In this document: piece by piece, positions 17,012 through 26,184 of the stretch
Position numbering within the stretch: position 1 is the first letter of the stretch
How the letters are laid out: each line of letters starts with the position of its first letter
DNA from: Bacteroidota bacterium
GTDB taxonomy: Bacteria; Bacteroidota; Bacteroidia; 2-12-FULL-35-15
NCBI GenBank assembly: GCA_025963715.1
Contig: JAOQAG010000026.1
Span: 1-64,000, forward strand
DNA: 64,000 bases
Reading direction: 5' to 3'
Position numbers and translations under genes: made by a program
The notes under the pieces: model-generated
What the model saw: the letters and a program-made list of their open reading frames with translations, nothing else
Database searches by the model: none
Told to the model about the DNA's origin: nothing

Positions 17012-18517
17012 ATGAAAAATAACGAGATTGAACACAAAGATGTGGTGCTGATCGGAGCCGGAGTAATGAGCGCAACGCTTGGTATTTTGCTGAAAGAATT
17101 AGACCCGTCGATCACCATAGAAATTATTGAACGCCTGGATGTAATTGCAGGAGAAAGCTCGGATGCATGGAATAATGCAGGAACCGGGCATTCTGCGTTT
17201 TGCGAATTGAACTATACGCCGGAAACAAAAGACGGCTCGATCGATATTTCGAAGGCGGTGAAGATCGCGGAATCATTTGAGCTTTCGCGGGAATTATGGT
17301 CATACCTGGTAGAGAAAGGCGCGATCAAAGAACCGGAGGCATTCATTCACAATATTCCACACATGAGTTTTGTGTGGGGGAAAGAGAACGCGGATTATTT
17401 GAAAAAGCGTCAACAGGCGCTGATCAAAAATCCATTGTTTGCCGGGATGTTATTTTCGGAGGATCGCGAAGAGCTTAAAAAATGGATGCCGCTGGTAATG
17501 GATGGCAGAGCTGACGATGAGCTTGCTGCTACGCGAATGGAAATTGGTACGGATGTAAATTTTGGTGCGCTTACGCGGATCCTGTTCGAACATTTAACAA
17601 GCCTGGAAGGTGTGACGATCAGATTACAACATGAAGTACGTGATCTCGAAAAAGAAAAAAACGGGCAATGGAACCTGAGAATAAAAGACCTGGTATCGCA
17701 TGATAAAACGCACGTGCTTGCCAATTTTGTATTTATCGGTGCGGGTGGTGGCGCTTTGTCGCTGCTGGAAAAATCAAACATAAAAGAAGCGGAAGGTTTT
17801 GGCGGGTTCCCGGTAAGCGGGCAATGGCTGCGTTGTACGAACAAGGAAATTATAGAACAACATCATGCAAAAGTATACGGGAAAGCATCAGTTGGTTCGC
17901 CGCCGATGTCGGTTCCACATTTGGACACGCGCATTATTGATGGAAAAAAAGCATTGTTGTTTGGTCCGTATGCAGGATTTTCCACTAAGTTTTTAAAGAA
18001 CGGTTCGTTTTGGGATCTACCGGCTTCGCTGGAATTTGATAATATTTTGCCGATGCTTTCTGCAGGCGCGCATAATATTCCGTTAACGAGGTACCTGATC
18101 CACCAGGCGCGTCAATCGCCGGAAGATCGTATGGATGCGCTGAAAGAATATTTTCCGCATGCAAAAAACGGAGATTGGGAATTGGAAATTGCAGGACAGC
18201 GGGTACAGGTGATCAAAAAAGATGAGAAGGAAGGCGGGATCCTGGAATTTGGAACGGAGATCGTGAATGCTGCAGATGGTTCGATAGCGGCGCTTTTGGG
18301 AGCATCGCCGGGAGCATCCACCGCAGTGGCGATCATGTTGGATGTGTTAAAAGCGTGTTTTAAAACAAAGCTCAGCTCGGATGCGTGGCAAACAAAATTA
18401 AAAGAAATGATTCCGACGTACGGGCATTCGCTGGGTGCAGATGAGGCGCTGTGTTATGAAACGAGGAAGCGTACGGGGACGTTGCTGCATTTGAAATACT
18501 TTGAGTTGCACCACTAA
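17012..18517 (+). CDS. mqo: Malate:quinone oxidoreductase
   Basis: FAD-dependent, membrane-associated oxidation of malate to oxaloacetate with electrons passed to quinone. The dinucleotide-binding motif VLIGAGVMSATLG is at about residues 11-23, followed by ERLDVIAGESSDAWNNAGTGHSAFCELNYTP, the Mqo hallmark. 501 residues is the family length. Its last codons and TAA lie inside an inverted-repeat arm (18511-18535), so the repeat supplies the present stop. It probably uses the same promoter region as, or lies just downstream of, the ferritin gene. Confidence 0.95.
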   Translation: MKNNEIEHKDVVLIGAGVMSATLGILLKELDPSITIEIIERLDVIAGESSDAWNNAGTGHSAFCELNYTPETKDGSIDISKAVKIAESFELSRELWSYLVEKGAIKEPEAFIHNIPHMSFVWGKENADYLKKRQQALIKNPLFAGMLFSEDREELKKWMPLVMDGRADDELAATRMEIGTDVNFGALTRILFEHLTSLEGVTIRLQHEVRDLEKEKNGQWNLRIKDLVSHDKTHVLANFVFIGAGGGALSLLEKSNIKEAEGFGGFPVSGQWLRCTNKEIIEQHHAKVYGKASVGSPPMSVPHLDTRIIDGKKALLFGPYAGFSTKFLKNGSFWDLPASLEFDNILPMLSAGAHNIPLTRYLIHQARQSPEDRMDALKEYFPHAKNGDWELEIAGQRVQVIKKDEKEGGILEFGTEIVNAADGSIAALLGASPGASTAVAIMLDVLKACFKTKLSSDAWQTKLKEMIPTYGHSLGADEALCYETRKRTGTLLHLKYFELHH

Positions 18518-18715
18518 GGCACTTAGAACACTAAGGCTGTATGGACACAGCTAAGCGTAAAATAAAAACCACCACATAAGGCACAAAGAAACACATAAGG
18601 CGAAATGTAATATACCAACGTGTAATTATTTTTAACACGCTACTCCTTATGTGTTTCTTTGTGCCTTATGTGGTAGAAAAGGGGCGGGGGCTTAGTGTTC
18701 TAAGTGCCTTAGTGG
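18511..18715. repeat. Doubly nested perfect inverted repeats
   Basis: Outer arms 18511-18535 and 18691-18715 (25 bases, CCACTAAGGCACTTAG..) and inner arms 18571-18600 and 18645-18674 (30 bases, ACCACATAAGGCACAAAG..) are both perfect. The outer left arm contains the mqo stop codon; the outer right arm ends 10 bases before the aspA stop at 18726. Same family as 13505-13760. Confidence 0.92.
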
Positions 18716-18725
18716 TAAAAAGATG

Positions 18726-20147
18726 TTACTTATCCTTGCTGATGAGCTTAGGGTTGATCATGTTTTCGAAGGAATAAACCTCATCCCACTTTTCCTGCGT
18801 GATCAGTTTGTGTTCTTCTACAACGATGGTGTGCACTGATTTTCCGGTTGCCAGTGCTTCTTTGGTAATAGCGGAACAGGTTTCGTATCCAAGGATGGGA
18901 TTGAGCGCGGTTACGATCCCGATGCTGTTGATTACATAATTATATGCTATTTTTTCGTTGGCCGTGATGCCGTTCACACATTTGGTAATGAGCGTGTTTA
19001 CTGCGTTGCTCATATATTCCAGCGAAGTGAACAAACTAAATCCGATCACAGGTTCCATTACATTCAATTGCAATTGCCCGGCTTCAGCGGCCATGGTAAT
19101 GGTTACATCGGCACCGACCACATAAAAAGCGGTTTGGTTAACTACTTCCGGAATTACGGGATTTACTTTTCCCGGCATGATGGACGAACCCGGCTGCATG
19201 GGTGGAAGGTTGATCTCGTTCAATCCGCAACGTGGCCCGGAAGCCAGTAAACGCAAGTCGTTGCAGATCTTTGAGATTTTTAATACACTGCGTTTTAATG
19301 TTCCTGAAAGCTGTACATAATCGCCTGTATCTGAACTTGCATCGATGAGATCATCCGCTAATCTTACAGGAATACCGGTAATTTCCGCAAGGTATTTTGT
19401 AACCAGCTGCGGGTAACCTTCCGGTGTATTGATCATGGTGCCGATAGCGGTACCGCCCATGTTGCAGGTAGCAAGCAATGCCTGTACTTCTTTCAGGCGT
19501 TTGATGTCCTGTTCGATGGCGCTTGCAAAGCCGTGAAACTCCTGTCCCATAAGCATAGGAACAGCATCCTGTAATTGGGTGCGGCCCATTTTCAGAACTT
19601 TCGCAAATTCGTTTCCCTTTTTTGTAAAGGCTTCTTTTAGTTTTTCAATGGTTTCGATGTAGGTATCTACTTTGCGGTAAAGCGCTAAGCGTAATGCCGT
19701 AGGATATGTATCATTGGTGGATTGCGAGCAGTTGACGTGATTGTTGGGATGTAGAAAATCGTATTCGCCTTTTTTGTGTCCCATGCTTTCCAAACCAATG
19801 TTTGCGATCACTTCATTGGCATTCATATTCACGGAAGTGCCCGCACCGCCCTGGATCAGATCAATGATGAACTGATCGTTGAACTCGCCTGCGATCACTC
19901 TTTCGGATGCTTTGATAATGGCTTCCGCGATTTTTGGATCAAGTACGCCGCAATCGCGGTTGGCCATTGCAGCGGCTTTTTTTACAGATCCAAAGGACTG
20001 AATAAAAAACGGTTCACGCGAAACGGAAATGCCGGTGATGTTAAAATTTTCGAGCGCCCGCATGGTTTGCACGCCGTAATAAACGTTTCCGGGAATTTCT
20101 TTTTCGCCGATAAAATCATGCTCTTTTCTGCTTTGAGTAGTGCTCAT
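18726..20147 (-). CDS. aspA: Aspartate ammonia-lyase
   Basis: Reversibly deaminates aspartate to fumarate and ammonia. The class II fumarase/aspartase signature GSSIMPGKVNPVIPE is at about residue 325 and the active-site loop SQSTNDTYPTA at about 143. I prefer the ATG at 20147 (MSTTQSRKEHDFIGE); an in-frame ATG at 20174 would add nine residues read from repeat-like sequence. 473 residues fits the family. With convergent mqo it links aspartate, fumarate and malate metabolism. Fumarase class II is the alternative, but the GGAGTSVNMNANEVIAN segment favours aspartase. Confidence 0.92.
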   Translation of the reverse strand: MSTTQSRKEHDFIGEKEIPGNVYYGVQTMRALENFNITGISVSREPFFIQSFGSVKKAAAMANRDCGVLDPKIAEAIIKASERVIAGEFNDQFIIDLIQGGAGTSVNMNANEVIANIGLESMGHKKGEYDFLHPNNHVNCSQSTNDTYPTALRLALYRKVDTYIETIEKLKEAFTKKGNEFAKVLKMGRTQLQDAVPMLMGQEFHGFASAIEQDIKRLKEVQALLATCNMGGTAIGTMINTPEGYPQLVTKYLAEITGIPVRLADDLIDASSDTGDYVQLSGTLKRSVLKISKICNDLRLLASGPRCGLNEINLPPMQPGSSIMPGKVNPVIPEVVNQTAFYVVGADVTITMAAEAGQLQLNVMEPVIGFSLFTSLEYMSNAVNTLITKCVNGITANEKIAYNYVINSIGIVTALNPILGYETCSAITKEALATGKSVHTIVVEEHKLITQEKWDEVYSFENMINPKLISKDK

Positions 20148-20479
20148 ATTTAATTGATAATTGAGAGTGGACAATTGATAAGGACTAAGTTAGAAAGTTT
20201 TAATGTGGAAAAGTAAATTTAACATCTTTTGTATATAATAAACAGATCCCGGGTGGGAGCCAGGGATGACAGTTTGCGGAGGAGATTTATAGATATAAGA
20301 TTTGTTAGGTCAATTAAAATTCACAACACACCCCTTGCCCCTCTCAAGAGGGGAATTGATCCTGCACGCATTAATCATCATATGCAGATTTGCAAATTTG
20401 TATTGATTCGTAATTTGTAAACACACAGATTCGTTGTCATCCTGAGCCTGTCGAAGGACGTTTCTGTTCGTTATCTGTA
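20148..20479. other. Repeat-bearing gap downstream of an unknown pair
   Basis: Contains a degenerate GATCCCGGG..CAGGGATGAC hairpin (20243-20272), the string CACCCCTTGCCCCTCTCAAG and a TCCTGAGCCTGTCGAAGGAC tag (20440-20460), all typical dispersed repeats. No gene seen. Confidence 0.75.
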
Positions 20480-20890
20480 CTAATTATCGTGATCATCACC
20501 GCCAAGGCTGTAATAATTATTTTCTTCGTCTTCGGAGCCAATCTCTTCCTGTTCATCGTCCAGCTCGGAACCCGGAATGTCAAGGTCGCTGGCGGTTTTA
20601 CGGGTTTTAAAATCCTTTTCATTTAATTCCCCGCGTTGCAGATTTGCTGCTTTTGTTTCGGAAAGATCTTCGGGATTCAGGTCGCCAGCTTCCTTTTCGC
20701 GGCTGAACAGATCATCGCTTTCGGGATAATCTGATTTTGGATGATAGGGATATTTTTCTTCTGCTTTTTCAAAAGATTTTTCTTCTTCCAGTTTTTTTTC
20801 ACGTGCATCTGCCGCTTTGTTGTTATGTTTTCCTGTTTTCATTTTCATTTTATTTTGGTGATAATGATTGATTAATTTTTCGTGTGTCAT
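20480..20890 (-). CDS. Hydrophilic acidic protein of unknown function
   Basis: A 136-residue protein made mostly of charged residues (DDLFSREKEAGDLNPEDLSE, GSELDDEQEEIGSEDEENN) with no hydrophobic core, so probably disordered. Its ATG overlaps the stop of the upstream membrane gene (ATGA, 20890-20887), which implies translational coupling. An internal start at the MKMKTGKHNN methionine is possible. I do not recognise a family. Confidence 0.65.
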   Translation of the reverse strand: MTHEKLINHYHQNKMKMKTGKHNNKAADAREKKLEEEKSFEKAEEKYPYHPKSDYPESDDLFSREKEAGDLNPEDLSETKAANLQRGELNEKDFKTRKTASDLDIPGSELDDEQEEIGSEDEENNYYSLGGDDHDN

Positions 20891-21294
20891 ATATTGTCTT
20901 GCTCTTTTTTAACTTCCTGAAATTTTACTTCTTCAATATCGGCATCGAACTTTTCTTTTTTTAATCCTACGCGGATAAACCAGAAAATGCTCATGTATAC
21001 ATTGGCGATCCACACCAGTGAAAAACCTGCGATCAGGTAGCCACGCCAACCGGTGTAGAGGAACTGATATTTTGTAATGATCAGGAAAAGAATGGTAACG
21101 TAATGACTGAAACAATACTCGCAGGTGAAGAGGTAAAAAAATTTTCGCTGATATAAATGTTTGCCTTTTTTTGAGCGGTTTATGCAAAATTCGCGCGGTT
21201 CTTTGAACACTTCTTCATGTGTAACTGTCCAGGCGATGCAGGCAATAGGAATGGCCAGTAAAAAAAGATAAGCGATCTGCTGCTGTAGTTCCAT
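20887..21294 (-). CDS. Multi-TM protein with CxxC motif
   Basis: A 135-residue membrane protein with about three hydrophobic segments (residues 5-22, 58-75, 84-105) and a motif LFTCEYCFSHYV at about residue 56 that recalls the CxxCxSxW pattern of DUF1360-type proteins. The C-terminal 25 residues are charged. It precedes, and overlaps by four bases, the acidic 136-residue protein. Function unknown. Confidence 0.7.
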   Translation of the reverse strand: MELQQQIAYLFLLAIPIACIAWTVTHEEVFKEPREFCINRSKKGKHLYQRKFFYLFTCEYCFSHYVTILFLIITKYQFLYTGWRGYLIAGFSLVWIANVYMSIFWFIRVGLKKEKFDADIEEVKFQEVKKEQDNI

Positions 21295-21674
21295 AATCCC
21301 GGTTTTAGGTGATCATTTTAGTAATGAACGACAATACTTGTACCATCGGGGATGGGGAAAAACTTGTACAGGTAAGGTGTTCATTTGTTCACTGGTTTAT
21401 TTGTTCATTGGTTTGCTGTGTGGTACTGTGTGATGGGAACGCGGATTTTGCGGATCGGCAGGGATAAAAGCGGATAGTTGTGTGGAAAAATTAAATGCTG
21501 TGTTAAAACAGATACTGCAAACATTTATGAGATCCCGGGTCAAGCCCGGGATGACAGCTTCGAAAATTTAATGAATTAAACATTCATGCATGTGACCAAC
21601 GCTTGATCAACGCCAGATCGTATTTTTTCTTCGCGCCTTAGTGCCTTCGTGGTAAAAAAACATCGCGCAAGCGA
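21295..21674. other. Gap with dispersed repeats
   Basis: Carries TTCATTTGTTCACTGGTTTATT-type direct repeats, an ACGCGGATTTTGCGGATCGGC tag, a perfect GAGATCCCGGG..CCCGGGATGAC hairpin (21530-21556, with the same ACATTTAT left flank and CAGCTTCG right flank as at 57948-57988) and a GCCTTAGTGCCTTCGTGG tag. No gene. Confidence 0.8.
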
Positions 21675-24600
21675 TTAGCTAAACAGGCTCAATAAATTTT
21701 CCTTTGAAAGTGATTTGTAAAATGCGTCTTCTTTGATGAGATCATCTGCCAGCTCTTTTTTGGATTCCTGGAGTTTCTGCATTTTTTCTTCTACTGTGCC
21801 GGGACAAATGAGGCGGATGGCAAGTACATTTTTATTTTGTCCGATGCGGTGGGAACGGTCGATCGCCTGATTTTCCACAGCAGGGTTCCACCATGGATCT
21901 ACTAAATATACATAATCGGCAGCGGTAAGATTTAAGCCTGTACCGCCCGCTTTGAGGCTGATCAGGAACACACGCACGTCTGCATTGTTTTGAAATTCGT
22001 TTACTACTGCCTGTCTGTTGCGGGTACTTCCGGTAAGGATCACAAACGGGATCCCGCGCCGGATCAATTCTTTTTTGATGAGCTCAAGCATGGATACAAA
22101 CTGCGAGAACACCAGCATTTTATGGTAAGGCGCTTTGTCTTCGATCTGTTCGATGAGCATTTCCATTTTTGCGGATGTTCCATCGCCGGATAATTCATCA
22201 TCGCCCAAAAGCTTTGGTGTGTCGCAGATCTGGCGCAATTTGGTCAATCCTTTTAGCACATTTATTGGATTTTTTTTCAGCTCTTCACTGGTGGTTGCCG
22301 AAATATAATCGCGGAATTCTTTTTCATACGCATCGTAAATTTTACGCTGTGCTTCTTTCATTTCGCAATACAGGATCATTTCTGTTTTTTCGGGAAGCTC
22401 GGCTGCTACCTGTTGTTTGGTGCGGCGGAGTAAAAACGGACTGATCTTATTTTGCAATTCTGCCGCGCGTTTCCTGCTTTTGAATGTATCGATGGGAGCG
22501 GAATAAAGATCTTTGAAATTGCGTTTGCTACCCAGCAATCCCGGGCAGGCAAAAGAAAACTGGCTGTACAGGTCGAAGGTGTTATTCTCTACCGGTGTGC
22601 CCGTTACCGCGATCTTGTTCCGCGATTTTAATAAACGGATTGCTTTGTAACGCTGCGTTTCCGGATTTTTTATGTTTTGCGATTCATCCAGGAAAATATA
22701 ATTGAAGGTATATTCTTTTAAAAAACGGATGTCGGAAAGTAAGGTGTTGTACGACGTTAAAATGATCTCGTAGTCATCAAACGAAGCGGTATTTTTGATC
22801 CGGTCGCTGCCGTAAATGGTAAGCGTTTTAGCGGAAGGTGCAAATTTTTGTATCTCTGTTTGCCAGTTAAAAATTAGCGTTGTAGGCACCACGATAAGGT
22901 TGGTGGTTTGCCCGATCTTTTTCCGTTGCGACAGAATGAAGGCAATGATCTGTATAGATTTTCCCAATCCCATATCATCTGCGAGGCAGCCGCCGAAGTT
23001 AAAATCATCGAGGAAATTGAGCCAGTTCAATCCTTCAATTTGATAAGGCCGAAGCGTTCCGTTCAATGCGGCCGGAACTTCCACTTGCGCGATCGATTTA
23101 AAATCAGCAAGTTTTTCCCTGTAAATTTTTAATTCGTTTTTTACATCATCGTCGATCATTTCCTGGTCGAATAATTGTTCGACGGCAGTGAAATTTATTT
23201 TTTGAATTTGCAGTGTTTCATCATCCAGAATTTCACCTGAATTAAAATATTCTGCAAATTTTTCGATCCAGTACGCAGGTAAAATCCCGAGTGTGCCATC
23301 ATCTAACTTTACATATTTATTTTTATTGCGGATGGCTACGTTGAGCTGTTTTAAAGAAGCGCGTTTTTTACCGAATTTTACATCGATCAATGCGTTGAAC
23401 CAGTTGGCGCCGCTGATCACTTTGATGTCGATTTTTACTTTGTGCGGATTCAGCTTGTTGCTTTCCAGCTCATTAAATCCGAGGATGGTAATATTGTTAT
23501 GCCGCCATTCTTCAAATACATTTAAAAACCAATCTTCTTCCAGAAAATGTTTTTTGTGCAGGTCGAAATAATGCAGCGCATTTTCCAGCTGTTCGTTAAA
23601 ATGTGCGTGCTGCCGGATGAGCAGCGATGTTAATTTTATTTCGGCAGCATCATCGCGTTTAACGATAAAACGGTTGCCGGTCTCATCCATGCCCTGTACC
23701 TGCCGCTTGCTGCGCACGGGAATTTCCACATCGCCGTAGCGCATTACCGGAGTAAGCATTACGCGGTTACCAAAATCCGATAAATAAATAAGCTGTTCGG
23801 TTTCGTTAAAACCATTTTGTTTGATCTGCCGCGCTGTAGCCGGTTTTAAATACTGGTATTCGATCTTCACCTGATCTTCGATCGCATCAAGAAATTGCGC
23901 TTTAAATTCATTGAATTTTGATGCATGGATCACGAGCTGATCGTTTTTCTTTTTCAGCACCTGGATGATCCGCAAGAGTGGAAGCTGATCGATCAGGAAT
24001 AGTGAATCGCCCGATTGTAAAAAATAAGTGAAGGCAAGTGTTAATTCTTTTAGTAAATGCAGGTTTTCATTTATTTTCAGCGTGCCGGATAATTCATAAA
24101 ACGGTTTGTTGTGCTTTACATTTAAGGTAAGATGAGCAGGAAGAATGCCTGTTTTTATTTCAGTAACTGCGCCGGCAGTCACATTTTCGGAAACATCCGC
24201 ATGGTGGTAAAAAAAGCGGTAACCGAGCGGATTTTTGATGATGGCTTTTAATGCGTTAAGATCAGGTTCGGAAACATCGGTACTTACCGGATTTTGAAAT
24301 TTGGCAATGCCGGTAAAAAATTTCAAAGATTCGGGATCACTGTATTTCCAGATAGATTCAAGCGGATCGATCATGCTGAGCGGATTTTTGATCTTTCCGT
24401 CTTTTGCCGTTGCTGCGCTGTAAAGCTCTATCACTAAATGGCGGTAATATTTGTGGCGTTTGAATACCACACACAGTGCGCCTGTTTCATCCGTCTGTTT
24501 CGGAAGTGCATCTTCTTCCGGGATGGAAAACTCGCTGCGGATCGCGGTCATGCTTTCCTTTGTAACCGCTATTAAACTTGATAAATGCGGTGTGATCGTT

Positions 24601-25061
24601 ATTTTTTTATGCAGGTATCCGATCTTAAAAAATGCATCGGGATCGGTTTCTTTTTCCAGTCCGTAATCAGCTGCAAATTTCTTTAATTTTTCGTGGCGTA
24701 ATTTCGAATTGAAAAAAATATTCAGCTCTTCCCGCCTCACAATGGCCGTTAGCACATGTGCCTGGTGCTCGCACAATTTTTCTTTTCCGGCGGCGCAATC
24801 GCAAAAAAGGATCAGCTGCTGCTCTTCCTGGATCACGGTAACGGCAGGAAAGACCGGCGTAACGGATGGATTGGAAAAAATGCCCTGGTTCAGCTCTATG
24901 CTTTCTGGATAGACGTTTTGCAATACATTCAGCTCAAAATAAAATTCGCCCGCAGTGTTTTGATTGATGATGCTTTCGGTGAGAATACCAATCGTATAGT
25001 CTTTAAAAATAAAGCAATGTTTTCCGGAAGGCTGGTTTTGATTGGAATTTGTATTGATCAC
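21675..25061 (-). CDS. SWIM zinc-finger SNF2-family helicase
   Basis: A 1128-residue ATP-dependent DNA translocase-type protein. A SWIM zinc finger (FCDCAAGKEKLCEHQAHVL, CxC..CxH) is near residue 110. The C-terminal half is a Snf2 ATPase: motif I DDMGLGKS, motif II LDESQNIKN, motif III VTGTPVENNTFDLYS, and motifs V-VI LKAGGTGLNLTAADYVYL and QAIDRSHRIGQ. Bacteroidota genomes generally carry one such protein; roles in DNA repair or nucleoprotein remodelling are presumed but not established. No neighbouring restriction or defence gene supports a phage-defence role. Confidence 0.93.
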   Translation of the reverse strand: MINTNSNQNQPSGKHCFIFKDYTIGILTESIINQNTAGEFYFELNVLQNVYPESIELNQGIFSNPSVTPVFPAVTVIQEEQQLILFCDCAAGKEKLCEHQAHVLTAIVRREELNIFFNSKLRHEKLKKFAADYGLEKETDPDAFFKIGYLHKKITITPHLSSLIAVTKESMTAIRSEFSIPEEDALPKQTDETGALCVVFKRHKYYRHLVIELYSAATAKDGKIKNPLSMIDPLESIWKYSDPESLKFFTGIAKFQNPVSTDVSEPDLNALKAIIKNPLGYRFFYHHADVSENVTAGAVTEIKTGILPAHLTLNVKHNKPFYELSGTLKINENLHLLKELTLAFTYFLQSGDSLFLIDQLPLLRIIQVLKKKNDQLVIHASKFNEFKAQFLDAIEDQVKIEYQYLKPATARQIKQNGFNETEQLIYLSDFGNRVMLTPVMRYGDVEIPVRSKRQVQGMDETGNRFIVKRDDAAEIKLTSLLIRQHAHFNEQLENALHYFDLHKKHFLEEDWFLNVFEEWRHNNITILGFNELESNKLNPHKVKIDIKVISGANWFNALIDVKFGKKRASLKQLNVAIRNKNKYVKLDDGTLGILPAYWIEKFAEYFNSGEILDDETLQIQKINFTAVEQLFDQEMIDDDVKNELKIYREKLADFKSIAQVEVPAALNGTLRPYQIEGLNWLNFLDDFNFGGCLADDMGLGKSIQIIAFILSQRKKIGQTTNLIVVPTTLIFNWQTEIQKFAPSAKTLTIYGSDRIKNTASFDDYEIILTSYNTLLSDIRFLKEYTFNYIFLDESQNIKNPETQRYKAIRLLKSRNKIAVTGTPVENNTFDLYSQFSFACPGLLGSKRNFKDLYSAPIDTFKSRKRAAELQNKISPFLLRRTKQQVAAELPEKTEMILYCEMKEAQRKIYDAYEKEFRDYISATTSEELKKNPINVLKGLTKLRQICDTPKLLGDDELSGDGTSAKMEMLIEQIEDKAPYHKMLVFSQFVSMLELIKKELIRRGIPFVILTGSTRNRQAVVNEFQNNADVRVFLISLKAGGTGLNLTAADYVYLVDPWWNPAVENQAIDRSHRIGQNKNVLAIRLICPGTVEEKMQKLQESKKELADDLIKEDAFYKSLSKENLLSLFS

Positions 25062-25110
25062 GAATTTTGCTGCTAAGATCTACACGTAAAAATACGGCTA
25101 TTTTTTGATT

Positions 25111-25605
25111 TTATACGTTCTGTTTTCTTAAACGGTTTTTTATATAATTCCAGGCCAGCATGTGTTGTTTGGTTTGGATCAGGTGATTTACAAATTCGAG
25201 CACGATAAAGCCAACTACTGCGGACAGTATCCATTGCAGCCATTCGGGCGTATCGTTTACCACTATTTTTTTTCGTCCGGCCAAGCCAAACAGGTTGTGA
25301 ATGTTTCTTCTTTCGGTCACGTAATGAGAGAACATGCGGGTGACAGACAAAGCAATCACAAAACCAATAAAATTACCAATGGCCTGGTTGAGGATAAAAT
25401 TTTGTATTTTTTTGCGCGTGAATTTCCCCCAGAAGCTGCGCGGCTGATCAGTTGGTTGCTGTTCCCAAACTTTTTTTATTTTATTAAAAAGCTGTTGATT
25501 GGTATCGCTTTCGCTGAGCCATTTTGAGAAATCTGTTTTTTCTTCGGGTGTTTCTTCTCCTGTTAAATGCCTGATGATGGCGGCGTATACTAATGAATCG
25601 GGCAT
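25111..25605 (-). CDS. FecR-N-like membrane protein
   Basis: A 164-residue protein whose first 50 residues (IIRHLTGEETPEEKTDFSKWLSESDTNQQLFNKIKKVWE) look like the N-terminal domain of FecR-type anti-sigma factors. Instead of a FecR periplasmic domain it has two membrane segments (about residues 75-92 and 128-147). No ECF sigma factor is adjacent. It may be a repurposed or degenerate anti-sigma factor. It lies 49 bases upstream of the SNF2 gene on the same strand and could share a transcript. Confidence 0.7.
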   Translation of the reverse strand: MPDSLVYAAIIRHLTGEETPEEKTDFSKWLSESDTNQQLFNKIKKVWEQQPTDQPRSFWGKFTRKKIQNFILNQAIGNFIGFVIALSVTRMFSHYVTERRNIHNLFGLAGRKKIVVNDTPEWLQWILSAVVGFIVLEFVNHLIQTKQHMLAWNYIKNRLRKQNV

Positions 25606-25671
25606 GAATGTGTAGATCGTTTGTTTCCGTTTTTATGAAATAAGTATGCCAGCTGTATATTTGAGCGGATG

Positions 25672-26055
25672 TTACTTTTTTCCCACTTTCTCTACCGGGC
25701 GGAAACGCAGGCCGCTCCAGGTATCATCGATGGAAATGGCAGTAACCGTATCCAGTCCAAATCCGGCAGCAGTTTCACGGATAGTATCGCGGTTGATGTC
25801 GGTTTTTATTTTGGATGTTCCCTTCGGATAAGCCAGCCACAGGACGCTGTCGTATTCAATATTTTTTAACTGTTTATTTAAAAAATCAAGTAGTTCTTTA
25901 TTATTGTTGATGAAGATTACTGTGTTTTCGCTTTTTGTTTTTTTATCAAATGCATTGCCGAATCCAAGTTTTACAAATTCTTTTTCCAATGGAGCAGGAG
26001 CATTGATAACGATGCCGGTGCTTTTAAATTTAAATTTTGGAAGGATTGTTTTCAT
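25672..26055 (-). CDS. DUF3052-like small protein
   Basis: A 127-residue protein. The segment SVLWLAYPKGTSKIKTDINR followed by AISIDDTWSGLRFRPVE matches my memory of the DUF3052-type fold (hydrophobic strand plus WSxxR end). I take the ATG at 26055 (MKTILPKFKF); a longer frame to 26193 would overlap the divergent membrane gene and adds a hydrophobic tail unlike the family. Function unknown. Confidence 0.75.
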   Translation of the reverse strand: MKTILPKFKFKSTGIVINAPAPLEKEFVKLGFGNAFDKKTKSENTVIFINNNKELLDFLNKQLKNIEYDSVLWLAYPKGTSKIKTDINRDTIRETAAGFGLDTVTAISIDDTWSGLRFRPVEKVGKK

Positions 26056-26184
26056 TTTTTGCCGGTTTTTTTCAATGGTTATTGAACCAAATATACAAAA
26101 AACAAATGCCGTATAATCATCTAAAATAAAATCCGCCATTGTCCTGAAATTGCTAAATTTGAGGGATCCATTATTGGCGTATTT

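Noticed and set aside
21675-25605. Phage-defence island around the SNF2 helicase
   Set aside because: SWIM/SNF2 proteins are common housekeeping genes in Bacteroidota and no methylase, nuclease or other defence gene lies nearby.
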